Shown here: piece by piece, positions 1-9,463 of the stretch
How positions within the stretch are numbered: the stretch's first letter is position 1
Layout of the letters: each line of letters begins with the position of its first letter
Assembly (NCBI GenBank): GCA_026419775.2
Contig: JAOPGA020001532.1
Coordinates: 1 to 64,000, forward strand
Source: Acrasis kona
Lineage: Eukaryota; Heterolobosea; Eutetramitea; Acrasida; Acrasidae
DNA length: 64,000 bases
Direction: 5' to 3'
Position numbers and translations under genes: made by a program
The notes under the pieces: model-generated
The model's input: the letters and a program-made list of their open reading frames with translations, nothing else
The model's database searches: none
Told to the model about the DNA's origin: nothing

Positions 1-1
1 T

Positions 2-277
2 GATACAGTAATGTGGATGGTACCCACAAGAAAAGGGAAACACCAGGTGAGATACATTGGGCCATTCAGAATAATCGCAAAAGACGTCAATGGGATATTC
101 AAGATAAGGAGTCAAGTAGAGACTTTGACTGCGCCAGCAAATTTCTTGAAATCAAAGACATTGGCGAGAGGTGAGAATTTGTTGGCCATGTATCATCAAG
201 ATGCAATACTAGAGTATTCCAATGAAGAATTGGTCACTGACAACCTACGGGATGAAGATTACATTCAAGAAGAATGA
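2..277 (+). CDS. C-terminal end of a Ty3/gypsy-type Pol polyprotein (partial)
   Basis: The frame is open from the window edge to a TAA at 275-277. It carries the run RYIGPFRII followed by NGIFKIR, which resembles the small beta-barrel after the integrase core of Ty3/gypsy retrotransposons (usual pattern: YIGPF..I....G..Y.L). An acidic tail ends the protein. Only the last 90 or so residues lie in the window, so the reverse transcriptase, RNase H and integrase catalytic residues cannot be checked. The purine-rich stretch and candidate LTR just downstream agree with a 3' retroelement end. The identification rests on a short motif and is moderately sure. Confidence 0.6.
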   Translation, partial: DTVMWMVPTRKGKHQVRYIGPFRIIAKDVNGIFKIRSQVETLTAPANFLKSKTLARGENLLAMYHQDAILEYSNEELVTDNLRDEDYIQEE

Positions 278-286
278 ATAAAAGTT

Positions 287-703
287 GTTTAATTGTTTTT
301 GTAAACATAATGTACAGTGTGAGGAACCTAGGCGGTTGATTTGCAAGAGGCACTAGTGGCATGAAAGAAGATGCGCACTATGTGAAAGACCTACATAGGT
401 GGCATGAATGAAGATGCGCATCATGTGAGGTGAACCTACGCACTGAAGCGCAATTTGAGAAGCACTGTGACATCTATGTATATTGTAAATAGATAGCATT
501 GGCCTTTTCACTTCGGTGGTTTATGGCCTAACCATTTGATGGTTGAATTTTTTGATACCTGTCTGCGCTGTTGCTCATTACTTCGATTCCAGTTGTGTGT
601 GGCTGCTGGAGTGTTGTAAATGATCGGGGAGTTTGTTGAACTCAACCGAACATATTTGAAATAAAGTGTGAAAACTCGAAGAACACGAGATTGCGTATCA
701 ACA
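287..703 (+). mobile_element. Putative 3' LTR of the flanking Ty3-like retroelement
   Basis: A purine-rich tract at about 265-285 (possible polypurine tract) is followed by TGT at 287, and the region ends ...TCAACA at 703, giving TGT...ACA termini. A polyadenylation-type AATAAA lies near 660 and a short U5-like stretch follows. An alternative left end is the TGTGAGG at 317. Only one copy is in the window, so the LTR boundaries cannot be confirmed by comparison with a 5' copy. Confidence 0.35.
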
Positions 704-1111
704 TATTCTTATTGTTATTGTGTTCCAGTTTTTTACGACATAAGCAATTAGACTTGCCCTTTTCCTGGTCTCCTTTGGCATCAAAAATTTACAAGTATTC
801 ATTGAAGTTCAACAGTCAACTAACAAGGAACTCTCAGGAAGGAATTTGCAGTTACTAAATACGAAGCACATAGACAAATATAATTAGAGCTTGAAGTCTG
901 TAGATAAAGAGTCTACTTTGATAGTAATATTTTTTTCTATAAAAAAGCCACTTATACGTTGAATGATTTTTAAACTTACTTTGGAGTGTTGGTTATACAT
1001 TTATAGGCTATTTCTGGTCTGTAGTTTAACATATTCAGCTGTAGACTAATTTTGACCGCACTATAAAATGAAGGAAATTATATAAACTTTAAACAGCTAA
1101 CAGCAAACATA

Positions 1112-1714
1112 ATGGCAAGAAGAAGACTCTCTCGCAACACTACCACCAACAAAAACCAGCTAATGCTCACCCAGATGGATAGGAGGACCCGCCGACAACC
1201 ACCAAGGGATCCCAACTTTCTGTTTGAATCAGAGGCAGAACAAGTTTTAACGCAAGAACCAAGCGGCAACACTTCAGAGGACAGCAGCTCCAAAAACAAC
1301 AAGTCTTCTATGGACTCTTACGGCAAATTGAACAAGTCCGCTCTGGAAGATGCAGCATTGTACCAGGAAGATGTTTTCCGCTAATCAAGACTTGACCACC
1401 AAGAAGAGCCAACATTGTGTGATGCGTCCCTTGCATCTAATGCTGAATCAGACTGCAGTGTAGGAACTAAGCGACAATGGGAGAAGGACAGAAAGATCCA
1501 TGAGCATGAACAAAAGCGAATAAAGTGTGAAGAGGAGGCAGCCAAGCGCCAAAGAAAGAAAGATGAAGAGAGAAAGAAGAGAGAGGAAAAGCGAATCGCA
1601 GCAAGAGAAATGAGAGATGCTGATAAAGCTAGGCGTGACTTTGAGCAAGCAGAGAGGTACAAAGAGGAATTGCATATAAAGTCAATATGTATAGAGTCAT
1701 TTATAAATATGTAA
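1112..1714 (+). pseudogene. Broken reading frame of a charged coiled-coil protein, probably transposon-derived
   Basis: One frame is open from an ATG at 1112 (Arg-rich start MARRRLSRN) to a TAA at 1712-1714 except for a single in-frame TAA at 1382-1384. The second half (about 1480-1670) is a strongly basic/acidic helix made of K, R and E with few other residues. No catalytic domain is visible. A similar charged-helix frame, also broken by stops, lies at 2693-3178. The setting among retroelement and piggyBac debris suggests a transposon accessory or terminal domain. The family is not recognised. Confidence 0.4.
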
Positions 1715-1851
1715 ATTTATTCTAATAAACGGTGTCAGGTCAACCATCTTGATCAAGTGTACACAAGACATTATGGAGAAGCTATGCACCAGCCCAACGG
1801 GATGGCTATGGGAATCTAATGAAGCACTTCGCCGCTAGGGGCGGCTTTTAA

Positions 1852-2043
1852 TCATTTCATTCCACCTATACAACTGGTCCCTTGATTAGATTGTTGGATT
1901 CTGCCGCTAATGAGGCAATATGTGTAGCGATGAAAACGGGAGTACCGCCCGTGGGAGTATGGCCCGATTATGATTATCTTGTACACCGTTTCCGCGCCAA
2001 GCAGTACCAAGGATCTAAGAAACGAAAGGTTGACTCTGAATAG
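1852..2043 (+). other. Start-less open frame ending in a basic nuclear-localisation-like tail
   Basis: The frame is open after a TAA at 1849 and runs 63 codons to a TAG at 2041. It has no ATG near its start and ends GSKKRKVDSE, which resembles a monopartite nuclear localisation signal. The middle (VPPVGVWPDYDYLVHRF) reads like protein rather than random sequence. It may be a 3' exon or a decayed C-terminus of a transposon protein continuing the fragment at 1112-1714. An AG acceptor near 1889 is possible. I do not recognise the family. Confidence 0.25.
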
Positions 2044-2692
2044 ATGAATTCATCTTGACTTTTGGATCCCCAAATGTTAATATAAAGTTTTAATTTTCTT
2101 ATGGTTGTTGAGTTCTTGATATGTTGGTAAGAATAAAAATCCCTTATATGGAATGAATTAAATTCGGTTAAAAGTATTTTTTTTTGAACTAATGATGAGA
2201 TTGACCCACCATTTTAAAGTATTTCCTGAAATGTGTCGCTAATTCTTTCTTGGCTTTGTTCATCCCTGTTGAAGAAAATGATGGATGGTGACTTGACCAT
2301 TTTTGAATTCTTGTTCAATGAATAATCATAGTAGTACACCCACTATGTAAACAATACTACAGTACGCCCGTAATATATGTTTAGTTGTTGTCCGTTTTCC
2401 GTTGTCTTTGTGTATACGGCAGTGTCACCTGCTTTAAACACGTGTGAGGAGATCCGGTATTCGCGTAATCCCACTCACGAGGAGCAAACATTAAAGTACT
2501 TGACCCAATGTTTTGGCAAATTGAGCAGTGCGCAATTGCTTTCAGAACCGAGTAGAGAGTGTAACGGTTATCGCGAAACACCACTCTTAGGAGACTGAGA
2601 CCCGTAGGGAATGTACCATTCCCTTGTTCATGTAATGAAAGTCGACCATCACTTGGAGTGAATACCGTTGATGATTCTTATAGTTTTCTCAA

Positions 2693-3178
2693 ATGGTCCT
2701 GTTGGATACTTCACTTCTACTTGATGGTAAAGGTCTCCACACCAAGTCAACCAACCACACATGTCCTAATAAAGCTTTTCGCAGAATGCGATTTATACAA
2801 AAAAAGCATATAAAGTCAATAAAAGCACTTGAAGCCAAACAAGCTAAAGAGCTAAAGGAGCGAGAGGCGGAGAACTGAAGATTACAAAGAGAGTACAAAA
2901 AGGCTGAGAGATAGAAACAGAAGTTGGAAAAAGAGAGGCTGGCACTTGAAAAGAAAAAGTTGAAAGAGGCTGAGAAAAGTGAGAAAGAGAAGAAGAAGAA
3001 GAATCAGTTGAAGGAGCTCAAGCAGAGAGCAAAGTATGGCACTAGAAACCCTTCCTTTCAGAAGTTCCTTGATCATCACAATGTAGACCCATCTGCTTCC
3101 CCTAAAGGAATCTCAGCTATGTTACAAATATCTTCTATTAATAATCGCAAAAGCCCACATCCCAACACAACTGCCTAG
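2693..3178 (+). pseudogene. Second charged coiled-coil reading frame, two in-frame stops
   Basis: One frame is continuous from ATG 2693 to TAG 3176-3178 apart from a TGA at 2876-2878 and a TAG at about 2912-2914. The start reads LLLDGKGLHTKS, then about 70 residues of K/E-rich helix, then a less biased end with NPSFQKFLDHHNVDPSASP. The two stops lie inside the helical part and the reading sense is unchanged across them, so this is a decayed coding sequence rather than two genes. It resembles the 1112-1714 fragment in kind. The LLLDG start could be the edge of a DDE transposase, but that is a guess. Confidence 0.4.
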
Positions 3179-3360
3179 AAGTTTTGAGACTCTTGATTTT
3201 TTAGTTAACAAAATTGTAAATTAAAATAATTTAACCCCTTCTGGTCAATTATGACAAATAATTATTTTTGACGAACACCAGGAAATCAAGTCTCAACTTT
3301 CCTAGCCAATTTCTTCCTAACTTTGTAATCAATTTGAACTTCTTTTTCCCCCGCATAACA

Positions 3361-3932
3361 GACCATCCTGTGTCATGATTATCTGTACATCTATCTAATG
3401 ATGTGAAGCAATTATGGAGATAAACATTTAGAGTAGAATTTAATTTTGGTGGAGATTGATGCATTTTCAAAGCAGTTAATATTGGTAAGAACTCTATTTG
3501 CATCTGTATACTTGATTTCTTGTGAAAAAAGCGTTAAAATTTGGTAAAATTTCAATTCTTCAACCCTTTAATTTAAAGATTATGAGGATTTAAGCAAGTC
3601 GCTCACAGAATGTACAAGAAATGACGTAACATTGTGATTTTGAAGAAATACACTTTATTTGTCATGAATATATAAGAAATGTTTATTGAAATGGTATTTG
3701 TATTCTTGTATAAAGCACTTAAAAGTAGATACTTTTTTAATGATATATTTAGGATAATAGATTGGTGAGTTCCAATTATTTTTGACAAACAGCGAGATAA
3801 TAACACACAGATGTACTGTTATATATGCTCTATTAAATTGTCTAATTGTTTATTGCACACTAATAATTTAAAACTTGTATAGTCCACATCATTAGATAGA
3901 CGTACAGATAATCGTGACACAAGATAGTCTGT
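3361..3932. repeat. Inverted repeat pair (about 3361-3408 and 3882-3932)
   Basis: The reverse complement of 3361-3408 matches 3882-3932 with few differences: both contain the core CATCATTAGATAGA.GTACAG followed by ATAATC.TGACACA. Both copies translate, in the repeat's own direction, to TSLDR.TDN.DT..SVM, so the repeat carries coding traces. The right copy is interrupted by a TAG. The intervening 470 bp show no other clear gene. These look like two oppositely oriented fragments of one decayed element. Confidence 0.6.
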
Positions 3933-4234
3933 CATGCTTTTGCTTGAGGTTCCTCCATATATAGAGAAAACTTATCCTTGTTTGCTTTGTCAACAAGATT
4001 CCAAGTTTTTAAAAGACCCTACTTTTGAGATGGTATGATTCCTTTTACTAGGCAAACTGCAGGCTCAACTTTTATGCATACTGTGAGGTATGCATTAACA
4101 AAATGCTTCCACTCTTTGTCTGTGCAATATTCTTTGTTACTTTAAATTCAAAACAACTAGAAATGTGCTTCGAGATAAAGGTTCTCCAGTTAAAAAAGCG
4201 GTCAAATTTATGTACGGTGGTGATTTTTTTGGAA

Positions 4235-4671
4235 TTAACCTTTTAAACTCGTCAAGTGTTTGCATGTTGTGCTTTTGAACCACTGGCTTGAACTTTGTGT
4301 GACAGGATTGCATAAAGTGTACATATCCCTTTGAGCGCCTATAGAGTGACGTATTGGTAATATAAAATTGATTAAAACTTCACACACCATCACAGCAGTA
4401 TATAAAGAGTAAATTGAAACCAAAATAAATTAACAGATGGCAATCTAAGAGATATATCTCATCTGCTATATCTATTTCCAAAGCCAAACACATATTGATT
4501 TTTAACCTTCCTCTGGCAGTTATCAGCTTGTGCATGCTGTACACGCTCAACATTTGGCTTCCACTCCTCCATCCACACTTTAAAAAGGCAGGTCAGTACT
4601 TTGTTCACTGATTTACCCTTTAATAGAAGAGTAAATACATTAGTGGTTTTTTGAACCAAACTTTTTATCAT
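4235..4671 (-). repeat. Decayed repeat copy A, related to the repeat near 63.5 kb
   Basis: The stretch 4323-4440 aligns with 63462-63570 at roughly 80 percent identity on the same strand. On the minus strand both translate to VMV..VLI.FIL..RH..GA.RD, so the conservation includes a coding frame. A second minus frame (4459-4671) ends with a Gly/Phe/Tyr-rich piece. Stops separate the pieces. The partner copy lies next to a DIRS-like reverse transcriptase fragment, so this is probably a remnant of the same retroelement family. Confidence 0.5.
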
Positions 4672-5212
4672 CTTGAGCAGCCTTATAAACTACTACATGA
4701 TGCTTTTGCCTCTCTTTTGGTTCTGGATTATCTAGGCACTAAACTCACTATAAATGCCCACAAATTGGTGGCTTTTTTGTAATTACGGGGTTCTACATTG
4801 TTGTGTTGGTGATTATTTATTTCTTACAAAATTCTACTCAACTAATTAAATATTCAATAATCATGCTGTAACGTTAGAGAATGTATGACATTGTTCACAT
4901 TGAATTGCAGCAGTGTTGGAGAAGTGACCACACTCAAATGGTCTACAAGTGTAAACATCAACATCACTGTCAATATAATATAACACACTACTGGACAAGC
5001 AACACATAACTGAGCAATCAAAAAGGCTTTTGCTGTCAGCTTATACATTGCATCCCTTGTCACATTTAGTTATCCAGATATTAGAAATTATGACAAGAGA
5101 GTTAACTCACTCAATGCGGCGGGGCAATCCAAGGAGTTTATTTTCAAAAAGGGCATTATTAAAGACATTTTTAGCGATTACAAAAAAATAGATTGATCCT
5201 TTAGATTGTGTT

Positions 5213-7404
5213 TTATTGATTTGTGTTGGAACGGTCTCTTCTTGCTGCTTCAATTCTTGATGACTCATTATGAACTCGTTGGTGAATATGGTACTCATCA
5301 AAACATTTCTTATGCAATGACTTATCGCATTGTTCGCACTTGTATGTAACAGAACTGTTGGTTTTACAGAAGGCACATCGCTTTAATCTGTCGCACTTCA
5401 CTAAACGGTGGCTTGCAATTGGCTTTCTAACAAATTTCTTATTCTCTACAATCACACTTGTTGCAATTGATTCAAGATAATCGGACTTGCTAAATCTTAA
5501 GAGATTCTTGTGTTTCTTCATCAAGATATACGAGTTTGATATTGCGATTTGTAACAATGAAAAAAAGTACGCACGAGTCCACTTGTTTTTTCTGTGTGGA
5601 AATGAGTAATACATAGATATTTTGTTGTCTGAGATATCTACGCAATGCATTGAGTGATTGTAAATATGTTGGTAATCAATGCATTCTTTTCTAGTCCCAC
5701 AAATTTTTGGATAACCAAAGTTAGCAAGAAAATTAACAGGCTTATTATCAATAACAGTAACTGCACATGCTTTACGATCAGGGTCTGTCCACCATGCAAA
5801 TGCTTGATTATTTGGATTGGACATTTTGACATTCTTTGTTTCTGCACTTGCGAGTTTATTTAGTGGAGTGAACAACCATGTTGGTCTGTTTGATCGGACT
5901 GTTGAGATATAGTAAATGTTTTTGTATTCCTTGTTCAACTGTTCAACCAATGCCAGACTACCATAGTAGTTGTCAGTTGCTAAAAGAAAGCTTTTGTCCT
6001 GTGGCAAGTCTTTTACAAGATCCATTACTATAGATATTGTATCGGTTTTGCGTGTTGATTGTGATCCTCTGTATAACCACCAACTAAACATATATACCCT
6101 AACTTGTCTGCAAGGCAATACTGTTTTAGGCCATATTTGATTGGCTTCAATGGTAAAAATTGACGGAATGATACTTGGCCACGGAAAGCTGTCATTGACT
6201 CATCAATACCAACAACATGAGCAGGCCTCCAAAATTTCCGAGAAGTTTTGTTCATCTTTTCTTCCATCCAGTCGGGATCAAAATGAAGGTACTTGTGAAC
6301 TAACCTCCATTTATCTCTGCTAATCAAGGACTTTATAACTCGGTTACCGTACATTGTGTTGTCTGTTATTTGCTCCCAATATTGATCGATACGAGGATAT
6401 GGCTGAAGGCCCATAATGAGAGTTGATGCGATATATCCCCATAACATGACAGATGTAATGACTTGTTTCACTGGACGGGAAGAATGATTAAAAGTCTCTC
6501 TCCAATTGTTAAATGTTTCGACTTTAGGTGCACTTCGTATAACATCAGACACCTCATCGTCTGGAACAAAATCATCTTCACCTGGTTGAACAAGTGGTTC
6601 CTCACCATCATGAACATCTTGGTCTTCGTCATCATCGTCAAGACCATCAGTTGTGATAAGTTTATCTGCCTCCGTCATTGTTCGTGCACGTTTGTACGTA
6701 CCATTCTTTTTGATTTCGTCACGATATTTGCGATAGTCTTTTTGTTGCTGTTTAATGTCGTCCTCCATGCTGTATGTCGCGTAAAGATTGGACTGTTCAA
6801 TAAGGTGTTTCTCTACATCTTTGTCAATAAACAACCGAAGAAACTCCACACTTTGCTCAATTCCCTCAGGTAAATTTTGTGGTCCAAAACTGTTGTCCTG
6901 TAGAGGTCCAGAGGGGTTGATGGTTATTGGAGGCAGAGGCACTTGATTCCATTTTATAAACTGGTCTTCTTTGTCCTCTCTATTGTTACATTTCAAAGGG
7001 TCACACTTGCACTGATCGTCGCAGATTGACCCATTCTTTTTACAAACACAAGATTTGCAAGTACATCTTTTCTGTTTGCAGTTAACTTTTGGTCTTTGTA
7101 GAGCAGCGTCAACATCATCGTTAGAAATTAACAGTTGTGGTGCTTGTGTTTGTTGTGTAATGGAGGGGGAAGGATTTGCTGCATTTTGTGCCAGTCCTGT
7201 GTTGTTTTCCTCTTGAATACTGACAGCCTCACTTGCCAAGCTAACATTGGCAGAACCTTCCATTGCATTTTCTTTCTCAGAGAACACTTGTTGCAGTGCT
7301 TGTTGTTGGTCCTCTGAAAGTGTGGTGTCGTCTTCTAAAAGTACTACGTCCGTTCTCCCATGTTGCTCTGATGCTTTCTTTTTTCGTTTACCGCGTTTGT
7401 TTTT
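5213..7404 (-). pseudogene. piggyBac transposase (DDE_Tnp_1_7), frameshifted
   Basis: Two overlapping minus frames cover one protein. The N-terminal frame (to 6028) has an acidic linker, a Cys-rich patch (KRCTCKSCVCKKNGSICDDQC) and the first catalytic region GIDESMTAFRG. The C-terminal frame (to 5213) has LLATDNYYGS (second Asp), the VDISDN...HRKNKW region and a terminal CxxC/H zinc finger (CAFCKTNS...CEQCDKSLHKKC) typical of piggyBac. The frames switch between about 6060 and 6118, a one-base-type shift. The 5' part is open to a TAG at 7405-7407 with a basic KRGKRKKK start but no ATG. The sequence TACTAAC just upstream of that TAG looks like a branch point, so a first exon may be spliced on, but I could not place it. 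Confidence 0.8.
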
Positions 7405-7473
7405 CTACATATTGGTTAGTACTGGTTTACAAAAAGCCTTTCTAGTAGTGTCCGAACACCCGCGAGGTAGAGA

Positions 7474-7573
7474 CAGGGAAGAGGAAATTTAATTCGCGTC
7501 TTCGGGCTGCTGATAACCTCTCCACTTCTTAGTCAGGGGAGAGGAAATTTAATTCGCGTCTCCGAGCTGCTGT
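7474..7573. repeat. 60-bp-period direct repeat inside the piggyBac 5' region
   Basis: CAGGGAAGAGGAAATTTAAT at 7474 recurs as CAGGGGAGAGGAAATTTAAT at 7534. The 40-bp units differ at about three positions and are separated by 20 bp. Each holds an internal TTAA. The repeat lies between the transposase start and the right terminal repeat, where piggyBac elements carry regulatory or transposase-binding sequence. Confidence 0.8.
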
Positions 7574-7940
7574 CATATGTATTGATAGTGCTTTATCAGA
7601 TCGTATGCTAGATGTAGGCTATGATTATACTTACTTTCTGTGTCATATGCTTGTTCTGTTCAAGTATGTTCAATTATTTGAATTGATTTTTCGGGTCAAT
7701 TATTTTATTGAGTTCCATATCGGAATTTGTCCATTACAAATTAATAACGTTGCATTCCGGTTGCATTCCGGCTGCAAGTGAGTTAAAGTACCGTATACAC
7801 TATCAATCAAAATAATGTATTAATAAAGTCTATTTATTACTCACTAAGGTGTCACTTTTAGATAGGCATTCAAAGTACATGTCACCCTAATCAGTCCAAA
7901 AGTCAACCTCAGTTTATAAAACAGTACATAAATAGTTAGA

Positions 7941-9238
7941 ATGTCCCAATCAAGTTCAGCTCAAAACACTACTACAAGCAATGCTCCAGTTAGTCCCACG
8001 TCAGCGCAATTGTATGTCCGATCGAAAGATCAAGAACACAAAGAGAGATATGGACTAAAGCAATACATTACAGCTAGTGGTAGATGTCATGACATTAATT
8101 GCGACAGGTATGAATTTTTTATCAAATATCGATCAAATATAAGAACTATAACTATATTGTTGAAAATCAAGCAAAATATAATGTTAATGTGTTAAAATAA
8201 TATGTAAACTACATTATTATTATTTTTGTATATAACTTCAACATTCAATGTCACTCAGTTGGTAGAGTGCCTGCTTTGCATGCATGAAGTCCAGGGTTCG
8301 ATGGTTTCAATCGGAATTCCCTGTTACTTCACTTTTATAAAGGTGAATAAAAGGACGGTATTCATGGTTCTGCCAACAAACTGTGAAGAGTTTTGTCTGA
8401 GCACTAAAGTAAAAGTAACCAGAACGATCTTTAATTTTTATTTCACATGTTAGTAAAAATCAATACATTTATATTATATTTTGCGATTTTCAACAATAGA
8501 GTTACATTCCCTTATATTAAAATTTATAGTTATATATTGACTCATATAACTCGACATCAAAATAATTTGTTGTAAGATTTATTACAATATAAAGTATGAA
8601 ATCAAACACGCGATGAGCGTGGCACTTATTTCTAAACTTGATCTATTTGCTACATTCGCTACATTTATAACACTAGCAGAAGTAGTTTCTAACACTAAAG
8701 AATTTGAGTCCACCTCAACTGGTGTATTAGTATTCACAACCGTAATGGCAACTCTAACAGAACGCAACCCAGATTATTATCAACTGAGCAGAATAGAATG
8801 CATTATGAAACAATCAAGCCTCTTTTTGGTACCATGGTACAAAGACTGTTTCATAAATATTTTGATGAAACTCAATACTATGTAATATGGTATGGTACAA
8901 TGATAATGGAGATAAGATTTGACACATGATTTATAGAAGAGAACATACTTTTGTTTTATAAGAATAAAAGGCAACACCTATGTGTAAATGCAAATGTACG
9001 TTACTGTATTGAATTGGATGTACTTTTAGATTCGGTTCAACACTATGTGACTCAAAAGAATCCAACCTACTTAAACATTCATTCATGACTTACCTACAGT
9101 GGGCAGAGAGAGAACATATATCGATGGAATATTACAAGATGAATCTGTGCACTATTACAACGATGGCACTAAGATGGAAAAAGGATGGAGAACTACAAGA
9201 GACTACAAAGAAATAAAAAATTTAAAGTTTTTTGTGTA
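7941..9238 (+). CDS. Possible multi-exon gene of unknown function, structure unresolved
   Basis: An ATG at 7941 opens a Ser/Thr/Asn-rich frame with RYGLKQYITASGRCHDINC and meets a good splice donor, GTATGA, at about 8107. Near the other end, an acceptor ...CTACAG at about 9101 precedes a frame with YIDGILQDESVHYYNDGTK that ends at a TAA near 9238. The reading phases of these two exons do not match, so at least one internal exon is missing from my model. A frame at 8550-8884 is a candidate. The tRNA-like relic at 8244 would then sit in an intron. No family is recognised, and this may be decayed sequence. Confidence 0.25.
8244..8320 (+). repeat. Degenerate tRNA-Ala(UGC)-like sequence, possible SINE head
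   Basis: It shows a perfect 4-bp D-stem (ACTC/GAGT) with AGTTGGTA loop, an anticodon loop TTTGCAT with TGC in place, and GGTTCGAT in the T-loop. The T-stem cannot pair (CAGGG against GTTTC) and no acceptor stem forms, so it is not a working tRNA. tRNA-derived SINEs keep box A and box B in this way. There is no second copy in the window, so SINE status is inference. Confidence 0.5.
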
Positions 9239-9463
9239 AAACTGAAGGACTTATTCTAGAGGTTACTTCGATTTATTTATAGAATGGCTACTTGTACATT
9301 ACGATTTAGCTAGACTGCTAGCGTTGAATAATGTATGTTGAAATGATAATAAAAGTCCAAAATAGCATTCAGTCCACTTTTACAATTATGTAGGGGCCAT
9401 AACGAAAATGGTAAGTAAATAAAATGCTTTTGAAGTTCTAAGATTAAAAAAATTGCCAACAAT

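Larger units (their letters stand above)
5102..7786 (-). mobile_element. piggyBac-family transposon with both ends and TTAA duplications
   Basis: TTAA occurs at 5102-5105 and 7783-7786, exactly where the terminal inverted repeats begin. The left end reads TTAACTCACTCAATGCGGCG and the right end, reverse complemented, TTAACTCACTTGCAGCCGGA. TTAA target duplication is the hallmark of piggyBac. The element is about 2.7 kb, holds one transposase on the minus strand, and has a subterminal TTGCATTCCGG doublet at about 7750-7771 plus a 60-bp-period repeat near 7474-7573. The transposase has a frameshift, so this copy is probably not autonomous. Confidence 0.85.

Noticed and set aside
8550..8884. 90-codon frame from ATG 8613 as a separate small membrane protein
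   Set aside because: An equally long frame exists on the opposite strand and composition is not clearly coding; kept only as a candidate internal exon.
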